DNA from: an uncultured Candidatus Saccharibacteria bacterium | Lineage (GTDB): Bacteria > Patescibacteriota > Saccharimonadia > Saccharimonadales > Saccharimonadaceae | Direction: 5' to 3' | DNA: 64,000 nucleotides | Assembly: GCA_938043965.1 (NCBI GenBank) | Contig: CALIQQ010000004.1 | Span: 62,001-126,000, forward strand | In this document: piece by piece, positions 1 through 9,380 of the stretch | How positions within the stretch are numbered: the first letter of the stretch is position 1 | How the letters are laid out: each line of letters opens with the position of its first letter | Program-made: the position numbers and the translations under genes | The notes under the pieces: generated by a model | Told to the model about the DNA's origin: nothing | Databases searched by the model: none | The model's input: only the letters and a program-made list of their open reading frames with translations

Positions 1-1183
1 AATCTACAATGTCGCCTTTCGGCGTGTATACAAAAATTTTACCCGCAAATAGATTCAATTTTAATTTATTTAGATCCACTTTTCGCCCCTCTTTCAGCTG
101 TGCTGCCGCCGCCTGCAACTCCGCAATCCATAATAAATTAGTTGGTAAATGTTGGATCTTTCCCTGCTTATAACTTTCGGTTAATTTTTGTTCATTATAA
201 TAAAAGCTCGCTGCTAGACCATGTTCCGCATAATCATGCATTTCTTTAGTGCGAATTTGGAATTCAATAATTTTTTTATCTTTCGTGAAGACCGTTGTAT
301 GTAAAGACTGGTATCCATTCTGTTTTGGCACTGCAATATAATCTTTAATCCTGCCTGTCATTGGCGTATATAGCGAATGAATTAGTCCTAACGTAAGATA
401 GCAAGTCGTAATATCAGCCACAATAATTCTCAGTGCCGTTAAATCATACACTGCATCAATGTTTTGATTATATTTCGCCAATTTTTTATGTAAAGAATAT
501 ACTGATTTGATTCTTCCTGAAATCTCAAACTCAATTTTCTCCGCCGTTAGCAGATCCGACACTTCCTTCTTAATCTTCATCAAGGTTTTTTCGGCTGAAC
601 GATTTTTTTCATCGATCAAATTTTTTAATTCTTCATAGCGTTTTGGGTCCACGTACGAAAAAGCGATATCGCTCATTTCCACCCTGAGACGCCCCATATT
701 TAATCGGTCTGCCAGTGGCGCAAACACCTCCAGTGATTCTTTTGCAATTTTCTTTTGCTTTTCTAACGGTAATGCCGATAATGTCCTTAAATTATGTAGT
801 CGATCCGCCAATTTAATAATCAACACCCTAATATCCGAGCCCGTCGCAATCAAAAGCCTTAATAAATTATCTTTTGTCTGAGGTAAATAAGTATCAATAT
901 CGCGCATCCCCTCTCGCGCTTTACCTAATTTTGTCACTCCATCCACCAAAAAAGCCACCGTCTCGCCAAACTCGCGCTTGATTTCCTCCAGTGTTAAGCC
1001 CGTATCCTCAACCGTATCATGCAAAACCCCAGCAATGACCGTATCTTCATCCATTTTCCAGTCTTGCAAAATTTTCATCACCGCCAACGGATGCACGATA
1101 TAAGGATCACCTGATTTTCGCTTCTGCCCTTCATGCATTTTCGTCGCGAGTCGAACTGCTTTTTCAATTCTTGCTTGATCCAT
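1..1183 (-). CDS. rel: RelA/SpoT (p)ppGpp synthetase/hydrolase, 3' part beyond window
   Basis: Bifunctional alarmone enzyme of the stringent response. It runs off the left edge; about 394 N-terminal residues are visible. The N-terminal HD hydrolase domain shows H31 (PYIVHPL) and the HD pair in VLHDTVEDTG (residues about 53-62). The synthetase domain follows with YDLTALRIIV, PKQNGYQSLHTTV and FQIRTKEMHDYAEHG near residue 305. The visible end (IFVYTPKGDIVD) is the start of the TGS domain, so a full-length Rel is expected. The start is the ATG at 1183, preceded by GGGAATAG; the N-terminus before the HD domain is short. It lies 62 bp downstream of parB on the same strand and is probably co-transcribed with parAB. 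Confidence 0.93.
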   Translation of the reverse strand, partial: MDQARIEKAVRLATKMHEGQKRKSGDPYIVHPLAVMKILQDWKMDEDTVIAGVLHDTVEDTGLTLEEIKREFGETVAFLVDGVTKLGKAREGMRDIDTYLPQTKDNLLRLLIATGSDIRVLIIKLADRLHNLRTLSALPLEKQKKIAKESLEVFAPLADRLNMGRLRVEMSDIAFSYVDPKRYEELKNLIDEKNRSAEKTLMKIKKEVSDLLTAEKIEFEISGRIKSVYSLHKKLAKYNQNIDAVYDLTALRIIVADITTCYLTLGLIHSLYTPMTGRIKDYIAVPKQNGYQSLHTTVFTKDKKIIEFQIRTKEMHDYAEHGLAASFYYNEQKLTESYKQGKIQHLPTNLLWIAELQAAAAQLKEGRKVDLNKLKLNLFAGKIFVYTPKGDIVD

Positions 1184-1245
1184 TTTTATCTATTCCCTTC
1201 CATGCTCCGACTTACTAGCTTTACCCCCCTCAGCTTCAGTTTTAT

Positions 1246-2082
1246 CTAAAGCTTTTCTAGCAGTTCCTTTAGTTCATCATCTGTTCGACAAGTAATTGTA
1301 ATCGAACGACCACGCACTCTCACATTTGCATCATATTTTTTCGCCAGCACCGTTTCCTGCTTAACGTAGCTTGTTTGTTTCACTGCTCGCACTGAAGATT
1401 TCTGTTTCTTTTCAGCCATCTCCTTCTCAACTCGTCTCGCCGTCCACCCCTCTTCAATAATTTTTGGTAAAATTTTTTCCACCAGTTCTTCGTTTGCACC
1501 AATCAGCGGGCGCATCACCCCTTCCGACAGCTTATGTTCCACCATCGCTTTTTTTACATCATCAGCTAAATTAAGCAGTCGCATCGTATTTACTACCGCC
1601 GATTTACTCTTTCCAACTCTCTCAGCAATCTCCGCTTCCGATAAGTTAAATTGTGATTTTAGCTTTGCGTAAGCTGTTGCCATTTCAATCGCATTAAGAT
1701 CCTCACGCTGCGCATTCTCAATAATTGAGATCTCTAATCGCTCTTGCGCTTCCAAAGTACGAATAATCACTGGCACCTTTTCCAGCCCCGCCATCTTCGA
1801 CGCTCTAAAGCGCCTTTCGCCTGCTACGATTTTATATTTATCGCCCTCTTTTACCACCACTAGCGGCTGCAATACCCCATGCTCTTTAATTGAGTTGGCT
1901 AACGCCTCTAGCGCTTCTGGTGCAAACTCTTTTCTTGGCTGGTCCTCATCTCGCACTATTTCAGTAATCGGCACTTCCGTCAGATTTGAAGCCTTCTTAT
2001 CCTCTTTCGCCGTCACATCAAAATCATCATCCACAAATTCTGTCGGAATTAAACTTTCAAACCCTCTACCCAGTCCTGCCAT
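1246..2082 (-). CDS. parB: Chromosome partitioning protein ParB
   Basis: ParB/Spo0J-family centromere-binding CTPase that loads at parS sites and works with ParA in chromosome segregation. The 278 residues show the N-terminal ParB domain (DEDQPRKEF, then GERRFRASKMAGLEKVPVI with the conserved GERR box) and the central helix-turn-helix (SEAEIAERVGKSKSAVVN). A C-terminal region follows, ending in DDELKELLEKL. Its ATG overlaps the parA stop codon by one base (TAATG), so translation is probably coupled. I did not find a convincing parS consensus in the window by eye. Confidence 0.95.
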   Translation of the reverse strand: MAGLGRGFESLIPTEFVDDDFDVTAKEDKKASNLTEVPITEIVRDEDQPRKEFAPEALEALANSIKEHGVLQPLVVVKEGDKYKIVAGERRFRASKMAGLEKVPVIIRTLEAQERLEISIIENAQREDLNAIEMATAYAKLKSQFNLSEAEIAERVGKSKSAVVNTMRLLNLADDVKKAMVEHKLSEGVMRPLIGANEELVEKILPKIIEEGWTARRVEKEMAEKKQKSSVRAVKQTSYVKQETVLAKKYDANVRVRGRSITITCRTDDELKELLEKL

Positions 2083-2882
2083 TATTCGTTCGTCCTTTCA
2101 ATTACTTCTCGTGCTAAATCTTTATATGCCTTTGCCCCCTTCGAAAACTTGTCATATGCACCTACCGGCACGCCATGACTCGGCGCTTCAGCCACGCGAA
2201 CATTGCGCGGAATTGTCGTCTTAAACACTTTATCCTTAAAGTATTTTTGTGCCTCAGCTAGCACCTGCACTGACAATGAAGTACGCTTATCATACATCGT
2301 TGCGAGCACTCCCAATAATTTCAACTCTGGGTTCATTGCTTTTTTCACCAATTTCATTGATTCTAGAAGCTGCGTCAACCCCTCCATTGCATAAAACTCA
2401 GTCTGTACCGGCAATAATAGATAATCCGCCGCAATCATTGCATTCACAGTTAAAAGCGATAAACTTGGTGGCGAATCAATAATAATATAATCATAATTTC
2501 CTTCAATCATCTTCACAGCATCTCTTAGACGCACGAACTTTTTCTTATCCGCCGCCATTTCCGCCTCAGTGTTCGCCAGTTGTGGCGTTGTTGGCGCAAT
2601 GTCAAAGTATTTGAATTTTGTCGTCTGCACAATCGGCAGTAGCGAAGTTGTACCATTCATCACTTCCGTCATTGATTGTCCAGCCACGGTCGAATTTGGT
2701 GCATAGGCCGCCTCGAGCGCAGCCTTATCTACCCCCATTCCGCTCGTTGCATTACCTTGCGGATCAAGATCAATTAACAGTGTTCTTAATTTTTCCTTCG
2801 CTAAATAATACGCCAAATTAACTGCCGTAGTAGTTTTCCCCACGCCACCCTTTTGGTTAGTCACACATATAACCTTTGCCAT
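2082..2882 (-). CDS. parA: Chromosome partitioning ATPase ParA (Soj)
   Basis: Deviant-Walker ATPase that moves ParB-parS complexes over the nucleoid. The 266 residues begin MAKVICVTNQKGGVGKTTTA, with the deviant Walker A (KGGVGKTT) and its signature lysine. DLDPQGNATSG and IIIDSPPSLSLLTVNAM (Walker B region) follow. First gene of the parA-parB-rel unit. The ATG at 2882 lies 6 bp after an extended -10 (TGGTATAAT), so the mRNA is probably leaderless. This is the chromosomal Soj type, without the N-terminal HTH seen in some plasmid ParA proteins. Confidence 0.96.
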   Translation of the reverse strand: MAKVICVTNQKGGVGKTTTAVNLAYYLAKEKLRTLLIDLDPQGNATSGMGVDKAALEAAYAPNSTVAGQSMTEVMNGTTSLLPIVQTTKFKYFDIAPTTPQLANTEAEMAADKKKFVRLRDAVKMIEGNYDYIIIDSPPSLSLLTVNAMIAADYLLLPVQTEFYAMEGLTQLLESMKLVKKAMNPELKLLGVLATMYDKRTSLSVQVLAEAQKYFKDKVFKTTIPRNVRVAEAPSHGVPVGAYDKFSKGAKAYKDLAREVIERTNE

Positions 2883-2888
2883 GTTCTA

Positions 2889-2894
2889 ATTATA
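2889..2894 (-). promoter_or_regulatory. Extended -10 of parA promoter (leaderless start)
   Basis: TATAAT preceded by TGG on the minus strand, with 6 bp to the parA ATG. Transcription starting the usual 6-7 bp after the -10 would begin at the A of the ATG. Confidence 0.75.
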
Positions 2895-2988
2895 CCATAA
2901 AACGGTTACGCTAAGACTTTTTCCGCCTTCATTTTTGCTCCAACATTACACTAGATCCATTTAGCTTAGTTTTAGCCTATAACTAACT

Positions 2989-4020
2989 TTATCTTAGCTT
3001 AAATGCTTTTTGCACTGCTAACAATTTAGCCTGCGCCACTTCATTGGCATATCTCTCACCTTCCGCTAAAATTTGATAAACCTCTTCATCGCTAATCTTC
3101 GCCACTTTTTCCTGGAATTCTGATAAATATGTTGAGACTGTTTCTGCCACTTTCTTTTTCAAATCACCATAACGAGTTTCACCTGCCCAAGTTGAAATTA
3201 CTTCCTGTAGCGGCACGTCAGATATTAGGGCTTCAATCTGAAGCAAGTTTGAGATGCCAGCCTGGTTAAACATATCGAAGGCAATTTTACCAAGCGAGTC
3301 TGTTTGGGCTGACATAATTTTCTTCGCCACTTTTACCGGATCATCATTCATCATAATTTTCGAATTTTCCGCCAACGCCGACTTGCTCATCTTCTTCTCT
3401 GGACTTTGCAAATCGCGAATTCTAATTCCGCCGGCACTATTCGCCGTCTCAATAAATTCGACTTGCTTCTCCGTCTTTTCTGGCAACACAAAAATTTCAC
3501 CAAATTTACGGTTCACCCGCTCACCAATGTCCCGCGTCAATTCAATATGCTGGAACTGGTCCTCACCGACTGGCACATAATTCGCATCATATAGCAATAT
3601 GTCCGCCGCCATTAAAACTGGGTAATCAAAAATTGCCACATTCGTCCCCGCATCGCCGTTCTTTGATTTTTCCTTATATTGAATCATTCGGCTCACTTCC
3701 CCCATTGTTGCCACACAGTTCAACATCCAGCACAACTCACTGTGCGCAGGCACATAGCTTTGTCGATAAATGTGTACATTTTTATTAACCTCAAGGCCGG
3801 CCGCTAGATAATACTTAGTGCCTTGTATCAAATTTTTTTGCAATTCCCCATCCACCTCTGAAATAATTGTGTGCAAATCCGGAATAAAGATATTAATTTT
3901 ATTATTCAAAGAATATTTATTTGCCAATCGCGTCATAGGCAAAAGTGCCCCCAAAAAATTTCCTAACGTCATTTCTGAGTTTACGCGGATACCAGTTAAA
4001 ATTGTTTTGCCTTCCATCAT
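2989..4020 (-). CDS. trpS: Tryptophanyl-tRNA synthetase
   Basis: Class I aminoacyl-tRNA synthetase charging tRNA-Trp. The HIGH region is MTLGNFLGALLP near the N-terminus, and the KMSKS loop is EKKMSKSALAE near residue 211. DYPVLMAADILLYDA and VPVGEDQFQHIELTRDI are typical TrpRS segments. The frame is open to an ATG at 4047. I choose the ATG at 4020 because a TATAAT (4027..4032) ends 6 bp before it and lies inside the longer reading, and because the family normally begins just before TILTG. The ATG at 4017 is equally possible. Single gene, divergent from rnj. Confidence 0.93.
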   Translation of the reverse strand: MMEGKTILTGIRVNSEMTLGNFLGALLPMTRLANKYSLNNKINIFIPDLHTIISEVDGELQKNLIQGTKYYLAAGLEVNKNVHIYRQSYVPAHSELCWMLNCVATMGEVSRMIQYKEKSKNGDAGTNVAIFDYPVLMAADILLYDANYVPVGEDQFQHIELTRDIGERVNRKFGEIFVLPEKTEKQVEFIETANSAGGIRIRDLQSPEKKMSKSALAENSKIMMNDDPVKVAKKIMSAQTDSLGKIAFDMFNQAGISNLLQIEALISDVPLQEVISTWAGETRYGDLKKKVAETVSTYLSEFQEKVAKISDEEVYQILAEGERYANEVAQAKLLAVQKAFKLR

Positions 4021-4026
4021 ATCTTT

Positions 4027-4032
4027 ATTATA
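4027..4032 (-). promoter_or_regulatory. -10 element of trpS promoter
   Basis: TATAAT on the minus strand, 6 bp before the ATG at 4020. It falls inside the apparent 5' extension of the trpS frame and so decides the start. The mRNA is predicted to be leaderless. Confidence 0.7.
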
Positions 4033-4071
4033 ACCTATTTCTAACATGTTGCACTTTTTTCTAGCTTTTGA

Positions 4072-4077
4072 TATAAT
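4072..4077 (+). promoter_or_regulatory. -10 element of rnj promoter with ~80-nt leader
   Basis: TGATATAAT (extended -10) on the plus strand, divergent from the trpS promoter. The predicted start near 4084 leaves about 80 nt of leader before rnj. The leader holds a possible weak stem (GAAAGCCTCCGC region) and a shine-dalgarno AAGGAAAC just before the ATG. Confidence 0.6.
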
Positions 4078-4163
4078 ATAGTTAATAAATAATTACTTGT
4101 ACAGACATGAGAAAGCCTCCGCTTTTTGTGTCGGCACTTCTATAAAATAATCAAGGAAACATT

Positions 4164-6386
4164 ATGAACCAAAAAGAACAAGAACGTCGCGCACGCTTAA
4201 TGAAAATGCAAGCTGAGCGACTTCCTGAAATCAAACGTCGTTTTGAAGAAAGCCAAAAGCAGCCTGATCAGACAACTGAAGCCCCAACCGTTACCGGCGA
4301 AGCTGTCATTTTCGAAGAAGTTCAACGTCGCAACTTCAATAGCAATTTCAAGCCAGGTGGTAAAGACGCGCATCTCGTAAACGGTCGCAAAAATTCGGCT
4401 AAACCTAATGATCGCTCAGCAAAATCTTCAAAATCTGCTCGTCCTGTTAAAAATAATCGCAATCAGAAGTCTGTTCCTAAGAAATCTACAGCCGACTCTC
4501 GTAAAATTGATCTTTCTGTCTCCACTAAAAAAGGCGACATGGTACATCATCAGCGTATGCTTTCCCAGGATGTCAACGCTCAAGCCACCCAGCATATCAT
4601 CGGCGTTCCAGTCAATAAATCTCGCTACAACGGCTACAATGGCGCTCAAGTTACGAATGGACAGTTAAAAACCGCTCATCCAGATCAGGATTCAGTCCTC
4701 ATTATCCCAATCGGCGGTACTGGTGAATTTGGTATTGGTAAAAATATGACCGTCATTCAGTATAAAAACGAGGCTATCGTCATCGATATGGGTGTTTTAT
4801 TCGCCGGTGATGATTACCCAGGCGTCAACTACATGGTGCCTGACATTAAATACCTTGAAGATAATCTCGAAAAAGTCAAAGCTATTTGTTTCACTCACGC
4901 CCACCTTGACCACATCGGTGCCTGCCGTCATATTTTGCCAAAGTTCCCTACCACCACTCCAATTTATGGCTCAGAGTTCACAATTGGTATGATTAAAAAA
5001 CAGATGTCAGAACTCGATGAAGTCCCAGATATGAATTACATCGCTGTTGATCCATTCAAACATGAAAAGCTGGCGGTCTCCGAACACCTTAGTGTCGAAT
5101 TTATTCACACTCTTCACTCCATTCCAGGCAACACTGCCATCGTAGTTCGCACTCCAAATGGTGTCATTTACGTTTCTGGCGACTGGCGCGCTGAAGAAAA
5201 TCCACTCTACCAACAGACCGACTACGAGCGTATCGATGAAATCGTTAAGAACGAAGGCATCGCTCTCATGCTTAACGAATCCACCAACATCGATTCCCCA
5301 GGTCATCATCCACATTCTGAATATGATGTTGGCGAAAATATCGGCAAGGTCATGGACCATTACGCTAATGGTCGCATCATCGTTTCCTGCTTCTCTTCCC
5401 AAATCTCACGCATCGGCATGATCCTCGAAGAGGCTTCCAGGCGTGGTCGCAAAGTTGCTTTTGCCGGTTTTTCTATGATTAACAACATCGAAGTTGCCCT
5501 CCGCACCCATCAAATCAAGGCTCCTAAAGACACTATCATGAAGATGGAAGATATCATTAAACTTCCTGATGAAATTGTCACTATTGTCTGTACCGGCTCA
5601 CAGGGTGAATTAAACGCCGTTCTTAACCGTATGGTTTCTGGCGCCCACAAATACATTAAAATTAAATCTACCGACACCATCATCTTCTCCTCGAATCCAA
5701 TTCCAGGCAACGAACCACATGTGGTTAATACCGTTGATGGTCTTCTCCGCGAGGGCGCTCAGGTCATCCAAAACGGCAAAACTCATCTCACTAATATCGG
5801 CCCACTACATCTTTCTGGTCACGCCTACTACGAAGACCACGTTGACTTCGTCACTCGATTAAAGCCAACTAACTACATGCCTTACCACGGTGAGTTCTTC
5901 ATGATGCAGCACAACGCCGAAATGGCTGAAAATGTTATTGGCATTCCAAAAGATCGCATCATTATTTCTGACGACGGCGATGTCGTTGAGCTTACTAAAG
6001 ATCAGCGTATTCGCAAAACCGGCCGTGTTCATGTTGGTAATAAATTATTCGATGACGCCGATATGCCAGTCCATGAGGCCGTAATTAAAGATCGCATTCA
6101 TATTTCACGCGAGGGCATTTTTATCATCGTACTCACTCTCAGTAAAAAGACTGGTCGCCTCATTAAGACGCCTGATATCGTTTCACGCGCTTTCATCTAC
6201 CTCGACAATTCCGAAGAGTTGATTGGTAAAATTCGCCACTATTTGCGCATTAAAACCGACCGCTCCGTGTCAACTGACCCTGAACTAAAAGTGCTGAAAG
6301 ATGAAATCAAGGAAGACATCACTCGCATTCTCTATGATGCTACCGGCCACACTCCAATCGTCATCCCAGTCATCAATAAAGTCTAA
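4164..6386 (+). CDS. rnj: Ribonuclease J (metallo-beta-lactamase RNase)
   Basis: Endo/5'-exoribonuclease of the beta-CASP metallo-beta-lactamase family, central to mRNA decay and rRNA maturation. The catalytic part begins near residue 180 (IIPIGGTGEFGIGKNM). The zinc-binding HxHxDH is THAHLDHIG near residues 243-250. SGDWRAEENP and the beta-CASP segments (IVSCFSSQISRIG, VTIVCTGSQGE, GHAYYEDH) follow. At 740 residues it is longer than the usual ~555 because of a ~175-residue Lys/Arg/Ser/Gln-rich N-terminal extension, probably disordered and RNA-binding as in actinobacterial RNase J. RBS AAGGAAAC precedes the ATG. Its own promoter gives it a leader of about 80 nt. Confidence 0.95.
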   Translation: MNQKEQERRARLMKMQAERLPEIKRRFEESQKQPDQTTEAPTVTGEAVIFEEVQRRNFNSNFKPGGKDAHLVNGRKNSAKPNDRSAKSSKSARPVKNNRNQKSVPKKSTADSRKIDLSVSTKKGDMVHHQRMLSQDVNAQATQHIIGVPVNKSRYNGYNGAQVTNGQLKTAHPDQDSVLIIPIGGTGEFGIGKNMTVIQYKNEAIVIDMGVLFAGDDYPGVNYMVPDIKYLEDNLEKVKAICFTHAHLDHIGACRHILPKFPTTTPIYGSEFTIGMIKKQMSELDEVPDMNYIAVDPFKHEKLAVSEHLSVEFIHTLHSIPGNTAIVVRTPNGVIYVSGDWRAEENPLYQQTDYERIDEIVKNEGIALMLNESTNIDSPGHHPHSEYDVGENIGKVMDHYANGRIIVSCFSSQISRIGMILEEASRRGRKVAFAGFSMINNIEVALRTHQIKAPKDTIMKMEDIIKLPDEIVTIVCTGSQGELNAVLNRMVSGAHKYIKIKSTDTIIFSSNPIPGNEPHVVNTVDGLLREGAQVIQNGKTHLTNIGPLHLSGHAYYEDHVDFVTRLKPTNYMPYHGEFFMMQHNAEMAENVIGIPKDRIIISDDGDVVELTKDQRIRKTGRVHVGNKLFDDADMPVHEAVIKDRIHISREGIFIIVLTLSKKTGRLIKTPDIVSRAFIYLDNSEELIGKIRHYLRIKTDRSVSTDPELKVLKDEIKEDITRILYDATGHTPIVIPVINKV

Positions 6387-6418
6387 AGACTCTAGCCTGT
6401 TCAGCGCCTTTCTCATGC

Positions 6419-6424
6419 TATAAT
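6419..6424 (+). promoter_or_regulatory. Extended -10 of dnaX promoter
   Basis: TGCTATAAT, with 9 bp between the -10 and the dnaX ATG at 6434. Predicted leader is 0-3 nt and there is no Shine-Dalgarno sequence. Confidence 0.7.
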
Positions 6425-6433
6425 ATATATATT

Positions 6434-7933
6434 ATGGGAAAGGCATTATATCGCAAATATCGTCCGATTTCGCTTGAGGCAGTTTATGGCCAAGATGCAG
6501 TCATCACTCCATTAAAAGAATCCATTAAAACCGGTAACTTTTCTCACGCTTACATTTTCACCGGCCCTCGCGGTTGCGGTAAAACTTCTGTCGCGCGTAT
6601 TTTTGCTCACGAAATCAATCACTTCCCTTATGAGTTGGAAGATTCCTACGTTGATATCATTGAAATTGATGGTGCCTCCAATACCGGCATCGACAATATC
6701 CGTGACCTACGCGAAAAAGCTATGATTGCTCCAACCGAAGGTCGCTATAAAATCTACATCATTGATGAAGTCCACATGCTCTCAAAGAGCGCCTTTAACG
6801 GTTTATTAAAAATCATTGAAGAGCCACCAGAGCATGTAATTTTTATTCTCGCAACTACCAACCTCGAAAAAGTACCCGTCACCATTACTTCTCGCGCCCA
6901 AGTTTACAATTTTAAGCTTGCCGATACCGAAACCATGTTCAAACATCTCCGCAAAATTTCTGACGCCGAAGGCTTCTCCATCGACGATGACGCTCTAAAA
7001 ATTATTGTTCGACGTGGTGGCGGTAGTTTTCGCGACTCTATTTCCCTGCTCGATCAAATCTCCAACCTCAAATCCAGCTCCGACATGATTACTGCTTCCG
7101 ATGTAGATTCCGCCCTCGGCCTGCCCGAAGATGAAAAAATTAAAAATCTACTCTCCAGTTTTGAAGCTGATGAATTGGATACTACCACTTCTATTCTAAA
7201 GGACCTCCTAAATTCTGGCCGCACTGCCGAAACTATTGCCGGCGTCATTATTGAACGCATTACCGAGCAACCAACCCCAAAAACCCTTCATCTTGTTGAA
7301 AAATTATTCACCGTTCAATATCCCTTTGCTGAAGCAAAATTACTCGTCGCCTTTCTTGAGGCTAGAAAAGCTCTCGCTACTCCAATCTCTTTCACCACTC
7401 CGGCACCCGCCGCAAGCATCACCTCTAACCCAACTTCTGACCAAAAACGCCAAGATTTTCTTAATAAAATTGCCAAAAACCAAGCCGAGCTAAAACGTCG
7501 TGCCGCTGAAGCACCTAAGCAGCCTGCCTATTCCGAAACCTCTCTCACCGATGCTGTCATCCAAGGCGGTGAGCTCAACATCCGCGCCTTCGTTAAAAAT
7601 GTTGGTGAGCTCAATAATGGTATTGGCATCATCCTGAGCAAATCCCGTTACATTCTCTCTGATCAGGAATTAAAAATTTATCCTTCTATGAAAAGCTATG
7701 TCAGTATTTTAAGAGCTAAAGATAATTTAAACATTTTAAAAAAATCAGCTTCCGGCTTTTTTATCAATGTAATAGATATTTCTGAGACTAAAATTCCCGA
7801 AGAGGCTGTTTTTGCTGACGGCGAACCTAGTCAAGCTCCAGTCATTAGTGAAAAAATGCAAGAGAATCTCAATCAAATCTCTGATATAATGGGAACAATA
7901 GCTAAAACCGAGGAGGAGGATAGTCCATTTTAG
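6434..7933 (+). CDS. dnaX: DNA polymerase III gamma/tau subunit
   Basis: Clamp-loader AAA+ ATPase of the replisome. Walker A is GPRGCGKTS (residues 44-52), Walker B IIDEVHML, sensor 1 ATTNLEKVP, and sensor 2 RRGGGSFRDSISLLDQ. The four-cysteine zinc module that normally sits between Walker A and EIDAAS is absent: FAHEINHFPYELEDSYVDIIEIDGASN joins the two directly (residues 57-82), about 17 residues shorter than E. coli DnaX. The C-terminal half after residue 320 is divergent. Followed 17 bp later by dnaB in the same direction, so the two replication genes form an operon. Confidence 0.94.
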   Translation: MGKALYRKYRPISLEAVYGQDAVITPLKESIKTGNFSHAYIFTGPRGCGKTSVARIFAHEINHFPYELEDSYVDIIEIDGASNTGIDNIRDLREKAMIAPTEGRYKIYIIDEVHMLSKSAFNGLLKIIEEPPEHVIFILATTNLEKVPVTITSRAQVYNFKLADTETMFKHLRKISDAEGFSIDDDALKIIVRRGGGSFRDSISLLDQISNLKSSSDMITASDVDSALGLPEDEKIKNLLSSFEADELDTTTSILKDLLNSGRTAETIAGVIIERITEQPTPKTLHLVEKLFTVQYPFAEAKLLVAFLEARKALATPISFTTPAPAASITSNPTSDQKRQDFLNKIAKNQAELKRRAAEAPKQPAYSETSLTDAVIQGGELNIRAFVKNVGELNNGIGIILSKSRYILSDQELKIYPSMKSYVSILRAKDNLNILKKSASGFFINVIDISETKIPEEAVFADGEPSQAPVISEKMQENLNQISDIMGTIAKTEEEDSPF

Positions 7934-7950
7934 TGACTATTTAAAATCAC

Positions 7951-9333
7951 ATGTCAAATGTAAGCCGTACCAACAAAGATGATGCAGCTGGTGGAAAAAT
8001 CACCCCTCAGAACGTCGAAGCCGAACGTTCGCTTCTTGGCGCCATCATCCAAGACAGTTCCATCTTCCCTGACATACTTGAAAAACTTTCAATTCAAGAT
8101 TTTTATGATAAGCGCCACGCCTTAATTTATGGTGCCATGAAACGCTTGAGCGACCATAATCAGCCGATTGATTTGCTTACCGTCACCTCTGAGCTTCGTA
8201 ACCAAAAAATTCTAAAAGACATCGGTGGCGCACCTTATCTCGCCGATCTCTCTAATACCGTTCCAACCGTTGCTCACGCTACCGCTTACGCTGATCTCGT
8301 TGAGCAAGCCTCCATTCGCCGTCGCTTAATTCGTGCCGGCACTAACATCGTCGAAGGCTCCTATGACGGTGAAAAAGAGGTAGGCGAATTACTTGGTGCC
8401 GCTGAAAAAGAGTTGTTCGAAGTCTCTGATAAAAACATCAAAAGTGACTACACCCCTCTTTCCGATCTTTTAATTGACGCGTTCAATCGTATGGAGAACC
8501 TCCATAAAAATCGTGGTGCCTTGCGTGGTCTAAAAACTGGCTTCGTTGACCTCGACAAATACACGGCTGGTTTCCAAAAGGGCGACCTCATCATTATCGG
8601 TGCACGTCCTGCCATGGGTAAAACCACTTTTGCCCAAAACCTTGCCTATAACATTGCTGAAATTAACAAGAAATCTGTCCTTTTCTTCTCCATGGAGATG
8701 GCAAAATCTGAAATCGTCGACCGTATGGTAGCACCAGTTGCTGGTGTTAACTCTTGGGATATCCGCACTGGTAATATCTCTGACGATGATTTCTCTAAAA
8801 TCGGCGATGCTCTCGGTGACATGAGTGGCGTACCAATCTTGATCGATGATACTTCTAGTATGACCATCCTCGAACTTCGCAACAAAGCCCGTCGCGCCGC
8901 CCATGATCATGATTTAGGACTAATCATCGTCGACTATCTTCAGCTCATTCAAGGCTCCGAACGCTATGCTGGTAACCGCGTCCAAGAGGTGACCGAGATT
9001 TCACGTGGCTTAAAAACTCTAGCCCGCGAACTCGAAATTCCCGTTGTCGCTCTCGCCCAACTCTCCCGTACCGTGACTGGTCGCGATGACCCTCGCCCAG
9101 TCCTCTCCGACCTACGTGAATCCGGCTCCATCGAGCAGGACGCCGACCTCGTCATGTTCCTCCATCGTATCGACTACTATAACCAAAACAAACCTGATTT
9201 TGTGCCAACCAACATCACTGAATTGATCATGGCTAAGCACCGTCATGGTCCAATCAATAAGATTGAACTCTTCTTTGATAATACAAAAAACCGCTTCCTT
9301 TCTGTTGATAAAAAACATAGTGACGGCGAATAG
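7951..9333 (+). CDS. dnaB: Replicative DNA helicase DnaB
   Basis: Hexameric 5'-3' replicative helicase. The N-terminal DnaB-N domain (NVEAERSLLGAIIQDSSIF, VTSELRNQKILKDIGG) is joined to a RecA-like C-terminal domain. That domain has Walker A GARPAMGKTTFAQ (near residues 213-225), FFSMEMAKSEIVDRM, the Walker B-like LGLIIVDYLQLIQG, and LSDLRESGSIEQDADLVMFLHR. At 460 residues it is full length with no intein. It lies 17 bp after dnaX and is probably translated from the same mRNA. Confidence 0.97.
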   Translation: MSNVSRTNKDDAAGGKITPQNVEAERSLLGAIIQDSSIFPDILEKLSIQDFYDKRHALIYGAMKRLSDHNQPIDLLTVTSELRNQKILKDIGGAPYLADLSNTVPTVAHATAYADLVEQASIRRRLIRAGTNIVEGSYDGEKEVGELLGAAEKELFEVSDKNIKSDYTPLSDLLIDAFNRMENLHKNRGALRGLKTGFVDLDKYTAGFQKGDLIIIGARPAMGKTTFAQNLAYNIAEINKKSVLFFSMEMAKSEIVDRMVAPVAGVNSWDIRTGNISDDDFSKIGDALGDMSGVPILIDDTSSMTILELRNKARRAAHDHDLGLIIVDYLQLIQGSERYAGNRVQEVTEISRGLKTLARELEIPVVALAQLSRTVTGRDDPRPVLSDLRESGSIEQDADLVMFLHRIDYYNQNKPDFVPTNITELIMAKHRHGPINKIELFFDNTKNRFLSVDKKHSDGE

Positions 9334-9346
9334 CACTAAACTGTGC

Positions 9347-9352
9347 TATAAT
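9347..9352 (+). promoter_or_regulatory. Extended -10 upstream of 9381 gene
   Basis: TGTGCTATAAT, a perfect extended -10, about 28 bp before the ATG at 9381. Unlike neighbouring leaderless genes it leaves a leader of about 22 nt. Confidence 0.6.
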
Positions 9353-9380
9353 AGTTAAGTATATCGAGTGGGCCATACAT

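Noticed and set aside
1375..1390. Possible parS-like TGTTTCAC
   Set aside because: Only half of the palindromic parS consensus is present; likewise partial matches at 9002 and 52235 are within coding sequence.
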